DNA of 7,150 bases, taken from positions 1 through 7,150 of the forward strand of contig CAKPRW010000070.1 in assembly GCA_934183045.1 (NCBI GenBank), in the 5' to 3' direction. The DNA comes from an uncultured Clostridia bacterium (GTDB lineage Bacteria; Bacillota; Clostridia; TANB77; CAG-508). Below the pieces are notes generated by a model that was given only the letters and a program-made list of their open reading frames with translations, ran no database searches and was not told where the DNA came from. Below are positions 1-4,601 of this stretch, in pieces (position 1 is the first letter of the stretch; each line of letters starts with the position of its first letter). The translations under genes were made by a program, and so were the position numbers.

Positions 1-411
1 ACAATATTAGAAGCATTAAATACAGACTTAGTATGTGATGCTATAAATACTGCTATGAGAGAATTATTCTTACAAATCGTATATGGAAGAACACAAACAG
101 CATTTTCAGAAGGAGGACTTCCAGTAGGAGCAGGACTTGAAGATTTAGGAAAAGGACATACAAGTCAAGTTGGTACAATTTATTCAAGTACATTAAAAGG
201 ACCTAGATACTTAAACCTTGCAGAAGGATATATAGTAGAATTAGGATTAGATAAAGATGATCAAATTATCGGATATAAATATGTTCATTTAGGAAAAATG
301 ATGGACAATATAAAAGCTGGAATTGATCCTAAAGAAGCAATTGAAAAAGCTTCTGGTACATATGGAAGATTTGATGAGGCTGTTAAAAAGATTGACCCTC
401 GTGAAGCTTAG
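1..411 (+). CDS. NifU-like iron-sulfur cluster assembly scaffold protein, 3' part
   Basis: The reading frame is open from the first base to a TAG at 409-411, giving 136 visible residues; the true start lies upstream of the window. The sequence matches my recollection of the scaffold-type protein found next to GGGtGRT genes in Clostridia. It has a Cys in a helix-like LVCDAI segment (visible residues 10-15), which I take as the counterpart of the third cluster-ligand Cys of IscU/NifU, then a GGLPVGAGLEDLGKGH loop and a C-terminal tail containing GTYGRFDEA. The N-terminal part, where the other ligand cysteines should be, is missing, so Fe-S binding cannot be confirmed here. IscU/NifU proteins hold a nascent Fe-S cluster in the cytoplasm and pass it to apo-proteins. 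The next gene starts 68 bases downstream on the same strand with no terminator hairpin between, so the two are probably co-transcribed. The ATG at 55 is internal, not a start. I first considered the GrdC reductase subunit and dropped it. Confidence 0.72.
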   Translation, partial: TILEALNTDLVCDAINTAMRELFLQIVYGRTQTAFSEGGLPVGAGLEDLGKGHTSQVGTIYSSTLKGPRYLNLAEGYIVELGLDKDDQIIGYKYVHLGKMMDNIKAGIDPKEAIEKASGTYGRFDEAVKKIDPREA

Positions 412-479
412 AAATTATTGTTTATATTAGAACTTTATAAAAATTTGATTAAGGAATGAATAAATAAGGAGGAATAAAA

Positions 480-1481
480 ATGGCAGTAACATTTGAAAGT
501 TATGAAAGAAGAATAGACCAAATAAAACCAGTAATGGAAAAATACGGAATAAAAGATTTTGAAGATGCATTAAAAATATGCACAGATAAAGGATTTAATC
601 CATATGAAATAGTAAAAGGAGTACAACCAATATGTTTTGAAAATGCAGCATGGGCATATACTTTAGGAGCTGCAATTGCAATAAAAAAAGGATGTGTTAA
701 AGCAGCAGATGCAGCAAAAGCAATAGGAGAAGGATTACAAGCATTCTGTATTCCAGGTTCAGTTGCAGATGATAGAAAAGTAGGATTAGGACATGGTAAT
801 TTAGCATCAATGTTATTATCAGAAGATACAAAATGTTTTGCATTTTTAGCAGGACATGAAAGTTTTGCTGCAGCAGAAGGAGCTATTGGTATAGCAAAAT
901 CAGCAAATAAAGTAAGAAAAGAACCTTTAAGAGTTATTTTAAATGGACTTGGAAAAGATGCAGCACAAGTAATATCAAGAATTAACGGATTTACATATGT
1001 AAAAACAGATTTTGATTTCTTTACAGGAAAAGTAAATGTAATAGAAGAAATTAAATATTCAGATGGTGAAAGATCACAAGTTAGATGTTATGGTGCTAAT
1101 GATGTTAGAGAAGGTGTTGCAATAATGTGGATGGAAGATGTTGATGTATCAATCACAGGAAACTCAACAAACCCAACAAGATTCCAACATCCAGTTGCAG
1201 GTACATATAAAAAAGAAAGAATAGAAGCAGGTAAAAAATACTTCTCAGTTGCTTCAGGTGGAGGAACAGGAAGAACATTACATCCAGATAATATGGCTGC
1301 TGGACCAGCTTCATATGGTATGACAGATACAATGGGAAGAATGCACTCAGATGCACAATTTGCAGGAAGTTCTTCAGTACCAGCTCACGTTGAAATGATG
1401 GGATTAATTGGAATGGGAAATAACCCAATGGTTGGAGCTTCAGTTGCAGTAGCTGTTGCAGTAGAAGAAGCTATGAAATAA
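480..1481 (+). CDS. GGGtGRT family protein (function unknown)
   Basis: This 333-residue protein carries the family signature GGGTGRT at residues 260-266, followed by LHPDNMAAGPASYG and a Gly/Ala/Val-rich C-terminus containing MGNNPMVGASVAVAVAVEE. About 330 residues is the usual family length, so the gene looks complete. The start is well supported: AAGGAGG at 466-472 lies seven bases before the ATG. No signal peptide or membrane helix is evident, so it is probably cytoplasmic. There are six cysteines (residues 34, 52, 72, 90, 119 and 203) and no CxxC pair. The Gly-rich motif could form a phosphate- or nucleotide-binding loop, but it is not a Walker A motif and this is inference. The gene follows the NifU-like scaffold gene in what looks like one operon, which suggests it receives, carries or helps mature a metal cluster. 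The biochemical activity is unknown to me. A hairpin at 1525-1564 probably ends the transcript. Confidence 0.85.
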   Translation: MAVTFESYERRIDQIKPVMEKYGIKDFEDALKICTDKGFNPYEIVKGVQPICFENAAWAYTLGAAIAIKKGCVKAADAAKAIGEGLQAFCIPGSVADDRKVGLGHGNLASMLLSEDTKCFAFLAGHESFAAAEGAIGIAKSANKVRKEPLRVILNGLGKDAAQVISRINGFTYVKTDFDFFTGKVNVIEEIKYSDGERSQVRCYGANDVREGVAIMWMEDVDVSITGNSTNPTRFQHPVAGTYKKERIEAGKKYFSVASGGGTGRTLHPDNMAAGPASYGMTDTMGRMHSDAQFAGSSSVPAHVEMMGLIGMGNNPMVGASVAVAVAVEEAMK

Positions 1482-1524
1482 TTGTTAATACTGAATTACA
1501 ATAATTTTATATAATATTAAAAAG

Positions 1525-1564
1525 AAACGTGGACAAATACCCTAATAAGGTTTTGTCCACGTTT
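1525..1564 (+). terminator. Hairpin after the GGGtGRT gene, probable terminator
   Basis: The 13-base arm at 1525-1537 (AAACGTGGACAAA) pairs perfectly with 1552-1564. A further three pairs can form above a one-base bulge, leaving a loop of about seven bases. It begins 43 bases after the stop at 1481. On the plus strand the U-tract is short (TTTT, then GCCC), whereas on the minus strand the stem is followed by TTTCTTTTTAA, so it may stop transcription in both directions. An overlapping second hairpin is described under findings. Confidence 0.65.
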
Positions 1565-1587
1565 TGCCCACGTGATTGTTTGAATAT

Positions 1588-1604
1588 CATACAAGCGTTG
1601 TATG
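1588..1604. promoter_or_regulatory. Perfect inverted repeat over the -35 box, putative operator
   Basis: CATACAA-GCG-TTGTATG is a perfect 7+3+7 inverted repeat. Its right arm contains the TTGTAT hexamer (1598-1603) that serves as the -35 box of the promoter for the orphan gene at 1728. A dimeric repressor bound here would block RNA polymerase. No regulator gene is visible next to it. The site does not look like a CtsR direct repeat, so its regulator is unknown. Confidence 0.55.
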
Positions 1605-1626
1605 TTATGTAAAATTATGATATAAT
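1598..1626 (+). promoter_or_regulatory. Sigma-A-type promoter of the orphan gene
   Basis: The -35 box TTGTAT (1598-1603) and a perfect -10 box TATAAT (1621-1626) are separated by the optimal 17 bases. An extended -10 TG is present at 1618-1619. Transcription should start near 1633 and give a 5' leader of about 95 bases before the ATG at 1728, which is long for a single small gene. Confidence 0.72.
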
Positions 1627-1648
1627 AAGCAGGAAATAATTATATAAT

Positions 1649-1662
1649 CTCCTAAAAAGGAG
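1649..1662 (+). promoter_or_regulatory. Small leader hairpin masking an AGGAG
   Basis: CTCCT (1649-1653) pairs with AGGAG (1658-1662) across a four-A loop. The right arm is a good Shine-Dalgarno sequence, yet the next strong RBS and start lie some 65 bases downstream. It could be a site where an anti-SD arm hides ribosome entry to a mini-reading frame, or a chance hairpin in the leader RNA. Confidence 0.35.
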
Positions 1663-1727
1663 TTAAGAACATAAAGAAACAAGTTAACAATGCAACTACA
1701 ACAATTGTTGAATAGGAGGAAAGAATT

Positions 1728-2096
1728 ATGGTTGTTAGAACAAGTTTTTTTGAAAATGTGCAACGGGAGTATTTGAAATTAAAATGGCTGAAAGATGAAG
1801 TTACAAGACAGGGACTATTTGAAGGAAAAGAAACTAAGTATTGGATATATGCAATATCCATTGATTATGTAACTGAAAAAGGTCCGGCTATGTTAGTTAT
1901 TGCGAGAACTGAAGATAGTACAGTAATTCATGTGCCGGAATATCTCAATAGCAAACAAGCAAATGCAGTTTTAGAAGTTTTTTCAAGAGGATTAGATAAT
2001 AAGGAAAAAATAATAACTCTTACCAATAGAGATTATAATATTTTAGACAACAATCCTTATTACAATAAATTCAATATAGAACTTGGTGCTAACTAA
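1728..2096 (+). CDS. Hypothetical protein, 122 residues, unrecognised
   Basis: I do not recognise this protein. The start is firm: AGGAGGA at 1714-1720 lies seven bases before the ATG. The product has no cysteine, no signal peptide and no membrane segment, so it should be a small soluble cytoplasmic protein. The N-terminal third is charged and probably helical (residues 5-35). It is followed by strand-like stretches such as YWIYAISIDYV and PAMLVIART, and a helix around residues 75-92. The tail is rich in Asn and Tyr. This suggests a compact alpha/beta fold, but no catalytic motif stands out. The gene is monocistronic, with its own promoter under a palindromic operator, a structured leader, and hairpins before and after. 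It uses a few CGG and CCG codons that are scarce in its neighbours, a weak hint of different origin. Confidence 0.8.
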   Translation: MVVRTSFFENVQREYLKLKWLKDEVTRQGLFEGKETKYWIYAISIDYVTEKGPAMLVIARTEDSTVIHVPEYLNSKQANAVLEVFSRGLDNKEKIITLTNRDYNILDNNPYYNKFNIELGAN

Positions 2097-2123
2097 TATC
2101 ACTTTTATAAATATTTATAAGAG

Positions 2124-2164
2124 GACAAAAGTAAGTAGGAATTTAATTCCTACTTACTTTTGTC
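2124..2164. terminator. 19-bp hairpin, bidirectional terminator between convergent genes
   Basis: Bases 2124-2142 pair without mismatch with 2146-2164, with a three-base loop (fewer pairs and a wider loop are equally plausible). The arms contain AAAA and TTTT runs. On the plus strand the stem is followed by TGTTTT. It lies 27 bases after the orphan gene's stop and 20 bases beyond the stop of the minus-strand SPFH gene, so it can end both transcripts. Confidence 0.88.
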
Positions 2165-2184
2165 TGTTTTGAGATATATTAATA

Positions 2185-3084
2185 TTATTTTTTGTCATTT
2201 AAAACTTCTTTCATGGCACCTAATGAACTTAGAGCATTTGTTGCTTCAAAAGGAATAAATACTTTATTTGCATCACCTTTGGCAACTTCTTCTAATGCTT
2301 CTAATGATTTTAATTGAACTAGTTTATCATTAGGATCAGCTTTTTTCATTGCGTCATAAACCATTTGGATTTCTTTTGCTTTAGCTTCTGCAACTTCTTT
2401 TATTGCTTGGGCTTCACCGGCAGCTCTTCTAATTTGAGCTTCTTTATCAGCTTCTGCCTCTAAAATAGCTGCTTGTTTTTTACCTTCTGCTATTGTAATT
2501 GCTGATTGTCTTTGAGCTTCTGATTCAAGAATTAAAGCTCTTTTATTTCTTTCTGCATTCATTTCTTTTTCCATTGCATCTCTAATATCTGCTGGCGGTG
2601 TAATATCTTTAATTTCAACTCTATCTATTTTACATCCCCATTTATCAGTTGCTTCATCTAGTACAACTCTTAATTTAGTATTGATACCGTCTCTTGAACT
2701 GAAAGTTTCATCTAAGTCCATCTTACCAATGATGTCACGAATTGTTGTAATTGCTAAATATTCTATACCTTTTTTCAAACTTTGAATTTCATATACAGCT
2801 TTTGCTGGGTCAGTTATTTGATAGAAAACAACTGTATCTATTGTTATTGTAACATTATCTTTTGTAATAACTCCTTGAGGTGGAACATCCATTGTTTGTT
2901 GTTTTAAACTTACAACACTTCTTACGTGATCTAAAAATGGAATTATAATTGTAAGACCTGCATCAGCAACTTTAGAAAATTTTCCTAATCTTTCAATTAT
3001 ATAAACCTCAGATTGTCTAACTATTTTTATTGACATAAATGCTATTATTAGAATAATAACTAATAAAATTAATAAAAATAACAT
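2185..3084 (-). CDS. SPFH/band-7 domain protein (stomatin/QmcA-like)
   Basis: The 299-residue product begins with one hydrophobic helix (about residues 2-20, LFLLILLVIILIIAFMSI), which anchors it in the cytoplasmic membrane. An SPFH/band-7 domain follows at about 20-180, with the typical IIERLGKFSKV and VPPQGVITKDNVTITID segments and the helix around TTIRDIIGKMDLDE. Next comes a long Ala/Glu/Lys-rich coiled coil (about 180-250) including EAEADKEAQIRRAAGEAQA. The length agrees with QmcA/stomatin-like bacterial proteins of about 300 residues. Such proteins form large oligomeric rings at membranes and organise membrane microdomains, often influencing membrane proteases. The RBS AAGGAGG sits just before the ATG. 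It is the second gene of a minus-strand operon, 45 bases after the NfeD-like gene, which is the standard partner. I distinguish it from HflK/HflC by its single-gene arrangement and NfeD neighbour; the exact subfamily is inferred. Confidence 0.92.
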   Translation of the reverse strand: MLFLLILLVIILIIAFMSIKIVRQSEVYIIERLGKFSKVADAGLTIIIPFLDHVRSVVSLKQQTMDVPPQGVITKDNVTITIDTVVFYQITDPAKAVYEIQSLKKGIEYLAITTIRDIIGKMDLDETFSSRDGINTKLRVVLDEATDKWGCKIDRVEIKDITPPADIRDAMEKEMNAERNKRALILESEAQRQSAITIAEGKKQAAILEAEADKEAQIRRAAGEAQAIKEVAEAKAKEIQMVYDAMKKADPNDKLVQLKSLEALEEVAKGDANKVFIPFEATNALSSLGAMKEVLNDKK

Positions 3085-3129
3085 ATTTTTTCCTCCTTAT
3101 AAAAAATTATATATTATATATATTAATAA

Positions 3130-3579
3130 CTAATTTATATTTTTAGAAGCTATTTTTACAGGTGAAACAACAGCTTTTACACCTTTAACTTCTAAGATCT
3201 TAACTTCGGAATTTTTAGGGATTATTGTATATTCATTTGAAGTGGCTGACCATGTTTCGCCATTTACTTTGATTTGTCCCTTAGAATTAATAGGATCAAT
3301 ATCGTCTATTACAATTCCAGTTTTTCCTATAATTGAATATACATTTGTTGGTACAGTATCTTCTGATTTAGAAAATTTGTTTACAAAAGGTTTTGTAGCA
3401 AATATTAAAATGGTAGATGATACTATAAAAACAGTAGTTTGAATAATTATATTGGATGTAAAAAAGCTGACAATCATTGTAATTAAAGCTCCAATTGCAA
3501 ACCAAAATATTAGAAATCCAACTGTAATTATTTCAGCAATCAAACTTATTCCTGCGATAATTAACCAAATTTTCCACAT
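3130..3579 (-). CDS. Short NfeD-like membrane protein
   Basis: With the start chosen here the product is 149 residues. The N-terminal half holds hydrophobic segments at about residues 3-24, 26-42 and 45-62, and the C-terminal half is a soluble beta-rich region (GKTGIVIDDI, KGQIKVNGETWSA, VKILEVKGVKAVV) typical of the OB fold of NfeD proteins. There is no N-terminal ClpP-like serine protease domain, so this is the short NfeD form. NfeD proteins accompany SPFH proteins and are thought to work with them in the membrane. An in-frame ATG at 3606 would add nine residues, but the AAAGGAG at 3597-3591 lies inside that extension and is placed to serve the ATG at 3579. A TATAAT at 3620-3615 would also make the 3606 ATG almost leaderless. 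The start at 3579 is therefore preferred. Confidence 0.88.
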   Translation of the reverse strand: MWKIWLIIAGISLIAEIITVGFLIFWFAIGALITMIVSFFTSNIIIQTTVFIVSSTILIFATKPFVNKFSKSEDTVPTNVYSIIGKTGIVIDDIDPINSKGQIKVNGETWSATSNEYTIIPKNSEVKILEVKGVKAVVSPVKIASKNIN

Positions 3580-3614
3580 AAATCTAAAATCTCCTTTATA
3601 ATCCAACTATTAAT

Positions 3615-3643
3615 ATTATAACATAAAATCATAAAAAAATAAA
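3615..3643 (-). promoter_or_regulatory. Probable promoter of the NfeD-SPFH operon
   Basis: On the minus strand a perfect TATAAT occupies 3620-3615, and a poor -35 candidate TTTATT lies 17 bases upstream (3643-3638). Transcription would begin around 3608, about 30 bases before the preferred ATG. The -35 match is weak, so the call rests mainly on the -10 box and its position. Confidence 0.45.
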
Positions 3644-3682
3644 GGCATTTAAGCTATTTTTCGTCTTAAAACTATTAAATTA

Positions 3683-3734
3683 TTGTATAAAGTTAAATTA
3701 AAATAAGAAAAAAATTATTTTTGTATAAAATTAA
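3683..3734. repeat. Imperfect direct repeat in the divergent intergenic region
   Basis: TTGTATAAAGTTAA (3683-3696) recurs as TTGTATAAAATTAA (3721-3734), with 13 of 14 bases identical and a 38-base period. The region is extremely AT-rich, so chance similarity is quite possible. It could equally be a pair of regulator half-sites upstream of the 60-residue gene. Confidence 0.35.
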
Positions 3735-3751
3735 TAAAAAAAGCACATACC

Positions 3752-3757
3752 TATAAT
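3752..3757 (+). promoter_or_regulatory. Candidate -10 box for the 60-residue gene
   Basis: A perfect TATAAT lies 22 bases upstream of the ATG at 3780. No convincing -35 box is found 16-18 bases upstream (AATTAA at 3729-3734), so the promoter would need an activator or is weak. The leader would be under 20 bases long. Confidence 0.4.
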
Positions 3758-3779
3758 ATATAAAAAAGGTAGGGTTTTT

Positions 3780-3962
3780 ATGAGAAAAAGAATAGAAAAT
3801 GAAAAAAGAGAAAAAGGAATGAATAATGCATTTTCCGAAGTAGGGGAAGATGCAACTAAATATGGAGAGTTTATTTCATCTTATTTTGCATGGGTGTCAT
3901 TACCGCAACAAAAAGAAAAGGTAGAAGAATTAGAAGATATAACAAAAAAGAAAGAAAAATAA
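3780..3962 (+). CDS. Small hypothetical protein, 60 residues
   Basis: I do not recognise this product. It has a basic, highly charged N-terminus (residues 1-13, MRKRIENEKREKG), a middle part that looks helical and partly amphipathic (about 15-42, including FSEVGEDATKYGEFISSYFAW), and a Lys/Glu-rich tail ending KKKEK. No cysteine, signal peptide or transmembrane helix is seen. The RBS is weak (AGGTAGGG, about four bases before the ATG). An alternative start at 3819 (residue 14) would keep the conserved-looking core, but its AAAAAGG is too close to the ATG. The gene has its own -10 candidate, and no hairpin separates it from the CtsR-controlled promoter 58 bases downstream, so read-through into ctsR is possible. 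Being short and poor in complex codons, it could be a false reading frame, though the non-repetitive middle segment argues for a real protein. Confidence 0.55.
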   Translation: MRKRIENEKREKGMNNAFSEVGEDATKYGEFISSYFAWVSLPQQKEKVEELEDITKKKEK

Positions 3963-4020
3963 AGAAATATTGAGAAATAAATAGAAAAAATGATTATTTT
4001 GTAAATGTAACAAACTTAAA

Positions 4021-4037
4021 GGTCAGAGAAAGTCAAA
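4021..4037 (+). promoter_or_regulatory. CtsR operator, upstream copy
   Basis: GGTCAGA-GAA-AGTCAAA fits the CtsR heptad direct repeat (A/GGTCAAA-NAN-A/GGTCAAA) with one deviation in the first heptad. It ends eight bases before the -35 box of the heat-shock operon. Two tandem heptads are bound by a CtsR dimer through its winged helix-turn-helix. Confidence 0.88.
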
Positions 4038-4045
4038 AAAGATGG

Positions 4046-4074
4046 TTGATAAAAATAAAATAAGATCTTATAAT
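4046..4074 (+). promoter_or_regulatory. Promoter of the ctsR-mcsA-mcsB-clpC operon
   Basis: TTGATA (4046-4051) and TATAAT (4069-4074) are separated by 17 bases, close to the sigma-A consensus. Transcription should start near 4081, at the edge of the downstream CtsR operator. The leader would be about 44 bases. A strong housekeeping promoter held down by CtsR is the expected design of class III heat-shock operons. Confidence 0.85.
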
Positions 4075-4081
4075 ATACTAA

Positions 4082-4104
4082 GGTCAAAGAAAGTCAAAGT
4101 CAAA
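4082..4104 (+). promoter_or_regulatory. CtsR operator, downstream copy with an extra half-site
   Basis: GGTCAAA-GAA-AGTCAAA (4082-4098) is a full match to the CtsR heptad repeat. It is followed directly by GTCAAA (4099-4104), a third, out-of-phase half-site. It overlaps the expected transcription start and early transcribed region, so bound CtsR would block promoter clearance. Confidence 0.92.
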
Positions 4105-4124
4105 AAACAAAAGGAGACGATGTA

Positions 4125-4568
4125 ATGAGAATGTCAGATTTAATAGAAGAATTTATTAAGGATTTATTTGATGATCAAAACGAACAAATTGAAATACAAA
4201 GAAATGAATTAGCAGAACAATTTAATTGTGTACCGTCGCAAATAAATTATGTTATATCAACAAGATTTAAGCCATCACAAGGTTATTATGTTGAGAGTAA
4301 ACGTGGCGGTGGGGGTCATATTTTAATAAAGAAAGTAACAAATACAAAAGAAGATTATATCCTACATATAATAAGTAATATAGGAAAGGAAATTACATCA
4401 AATGATGTAGATATATTAATTAGTGACTTTCTAACATATAATATTATTACAGAAAAAGAAGCAAAACTTTTGAAAGTGGCTACTAGTGATAATGTATTAA
4501 ATATTAGTAAAGACTTAAAAGATGTTTTAAGGGCTAGAATTCTTAAAAATATGTTATTAAACATATAG
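4125..4568 (+). CDS. ctsR: CtsR, transcriptional repressor of class III heat-shock genes
   Basis: CtsR is the dimeric repressor of clp and related stress genes. The 147-residue product, near the usual 150 or so, has an N-terminal winged helix-turn-helix (about residues 20-70, with NELAEQFNCVPSQINYVI as the helix-turn-helix). The wing carries KRGGGGH at 59-65. The Gly-rich loop is the heat-sensing element in Bacillus CtsR, and the preceding Arg (R60 here, R62 in Geobacillus) is the residue that McsB can phosphorylate. The C-terminal helical domain (about 75-147) mediates dimerisation and contact with the McsA/McsB system. The AAGGAG at 4111-4116 supports the ATG at 4125; the in-frame ATG at 4131 is a less likely alternative. 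It is the first gene of its operon and is controlled by its own operators at 4021-4104. At high temperature it leaves the DNA and is degraded by Clp proteases. Confidence 0.96.
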   Translation: MRMSDLIEEFIKDLFDDQNEQIEIQRNELAEQFNCVPSQINYVISTRFKPSQGYYVESKRGGGGHILIKKVTNTKEDYILHIISNIGKEITSNDVDILISDFLTYNIITEKEAKLLKVATSDNVLNISKDLKDVLRARILKNMLLNI

Positions 4569-4601
4569 TAATAATTAATAAAAAGTAAGGAGGAATTAAA
4601 A

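Noticed and set aside
1153..1428. Minus-strand open frame of 91 codons inside the GGGtGRT gene
   Set aside because: It lies wholly within a well-supported gene and its hydrophobic, Leu/Phe-rich product is what antisense of AT-rich coding DNA produces; no RBS.
1..1481. Glycine/sarcosine/betaine reductase component C subunits (GrdC/GrdD)
   Set aside because: The two-gene order and size first suggested it, but the second gene has the GGGtGRT signature and family length, and the first shows the scaffold-type LVCDAI and GGLPVGAGLEDLGKGH features instead of a ketoacyl-synthase-like core.
1643..1648. Second TATAAT in the orphan gene's leader as an alternative promoter
   Set aside because: No -35-like hexamer lies 16-18 bases upstream, and the promoter at 1598-1626 is far better.
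1690..1776. ATG at 1690 as start of an overlapping leader peptide
   Set aside because: The AGGAG at 1658-1662 is about 27 bases away and no closer SD exists; the frame runs out of phase into the downstream gene.
1652..1861. Minus-strand open frame of 69 codons across the orphan gene's start
   Set aside because: It overlaps the leader and N-terminus of the better supported plus-strand gene and has a low-complexity product.
3242..3442. Plus-strand frame opposite the NfeD gene
   Set aside because: It is antisense to a gene with clear membrane and OB-fold features and has no promoter or RBS.
4355..4564. Minus-strand frame inside ctsR
   Set aside because: It is contained in a recognised gene and its product has no recognisable features.
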